From Flavobacteriales bacterium (GTDB lineage: Bacteria > Bacteroidota > Bacteroidia > Flavobacteriales_F > PHOS-HE28): 58,317 nucleotides of DNA. The notes beneath the pieces are model-generated. The model saw only the letters and a list, made by a program, of their open reading frames with translations, ran no database searches and had not been told where the DNA came from. Shown here one piece after another: positions 58,046 through 58,317 of this stretch (positions are counted from its first letter, which is position 1; each line of letters opens with the position of its first letter). Both the position numbers and the translations under genes were made by a program. The stretch spans positions 1-58,317 of the forward strand of contig JADZAC010000011.1 of the NCBI GenBank assembly GCA_020852835.1, read 5' to 3'.

Positions 58046-58317
58046 TCATCCGATCGCCAACCCCAACTCCTTCAGCTGCACCGCATCGATCGGGCTGGGC
58101 GCATCGATCATCACATCCTTGCCGGCGTTGTTCTTGGGAAAAGCGATGAATTCCCTTATGTCGCTGCGGCCGCCGAAGAGGCTAACCCAGCGATCAAATC
58201 CGAAGGCCGCGCCGCCGTGCGGTGGAGCGCCGTACTCGAAGGCGTCCATGAGGAAACCGAACTTGGCGCGGGCATCGGCATCGCTGAAGCCCAGCACGCG
58301 GAACATGGCCTCCTGCA
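58046..58317 (-). CDS. aspS: Aspartate--tRNA ligase, 5' part missing at window end
   Basis: C-terminal end of the class II aspartyl-tRNA synthetase. The reading frame is open through the window edge, so the N-terminal anticodon-binding and most of the catalytic domain lie outside. The visible residues include [21 protein letters not shown], class II motif 3, whose Arg contacts ATP, followed by the expected [16 protein letters not shown] and DAPSPI. The Met at 58306 is internal and is not the real start. The gene is followed closely by the FMN reductase gene on the same strand. Confidence 0.95.
   Translation of the reverse strand, partial: QEAMFRVLGFSDADARAKFGFLMDAFEYGAPPHGGAAFGFDRWVSLFGGRSDIREFIAFPKNNAGKDVMIDAPSPIDAVQLKELGLAIG

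Noticed and set aside
1-58317. Mobile elements or integrated phage
   Set aside because: No transposase, integrase, terminal inverted repeats with target duplications, or tRNA-flanked attachment duplications were found; neither tRNA is repeated in part nearby.

Overview
The window is chromosomal DNA from a member of the Bacteroidota, most likely a GC-rich relative of the Flavobacteriales. The evidence is combined: type IX secretion (T9SS) C-terminal sorting domains of both type A and type B, three PorP/SprF-family membrane proteins, a complete alternative complex III (ACIII) operon joined to an aa3-type oxidase, and -7 elements of the Bacteroidota form TAnnTTTG in front of several genes. No insertion sequence, prophage, integrase or CRISPR array was seen. 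Composition and gene density look uniform.

Layout. (1) 1-6.6 kb: the end of metG, then the rimP-nusA-infB operon, which has a terminator-like hairpin in its leader. (2) 6.7-7.5 kb: a divergent pair, a SPOR-domain protein on the minus strand and the respiratory operon on the plus strand. The intergenic region holds a well-formed promoter, a 21-bp tandem repeat and a TTAGAA/TTCTAA palindrome. (3) 7.5-19.1 kb: actABCDEF-coxB-coxA, encoding a quinol-oxidising ACIII and oxidase subunits II and I. A small predicted outer-membrane protein and ruvB follow. (4) 20.9-24.5 kb, minus strand: a perfect-stem bidirectional terminator, a 989-residue secreted protein with a type A sorting domain, and a small NTF2-like protein. 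(5) 24.7-48.4 kb: tRNA-Arg(CCT), then a 23.5-kb T9SS locus. It has three cargo proteins with type B sorting domains (330, 3120 and 2657 residues), each followed directly by a PorP/SprF-family gene, and it ends with a PorE-like TPR/beta-propeller/OmpA protein. (6) 48.4-52.4 kb, minus strand: a polysaccharide deacetylase and a large DUF2723 membrane protein. (7) 52.5-58.3 kb: tRNA-Gln(TTG) with a strong terminator, an M90-type peptidase, guanine deaminase, a VOC protein, a small membrane protein divergent from a membrane-anchored winged-helix regulator, an orphan lipoprotein, an NADPH-dependent FMN reductase and the 3' end of aspS.

How the genes fit together. The ACIII/oxidase operon is a respiratory chain segment: quinol to ACIII to aa3 oxidase. 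The T9SS locus looks like a surface-adhesin module in which each type B cargo has its own PorP/SprF partner and the PorE-like protein may tether the assembly to peptidoglycan. The two giant cargoes carry different repeats. One has 33 SprB-type four-cysteine repeats, three stretches of which form an exact 951-bp higher-order tandem. The other has 30 repeats of a two-cysteine type I cannot name. The higher-order repeat, the paired cargo/PorP layout and the regulatory DNA upstream of actA are the parts most worth following up.
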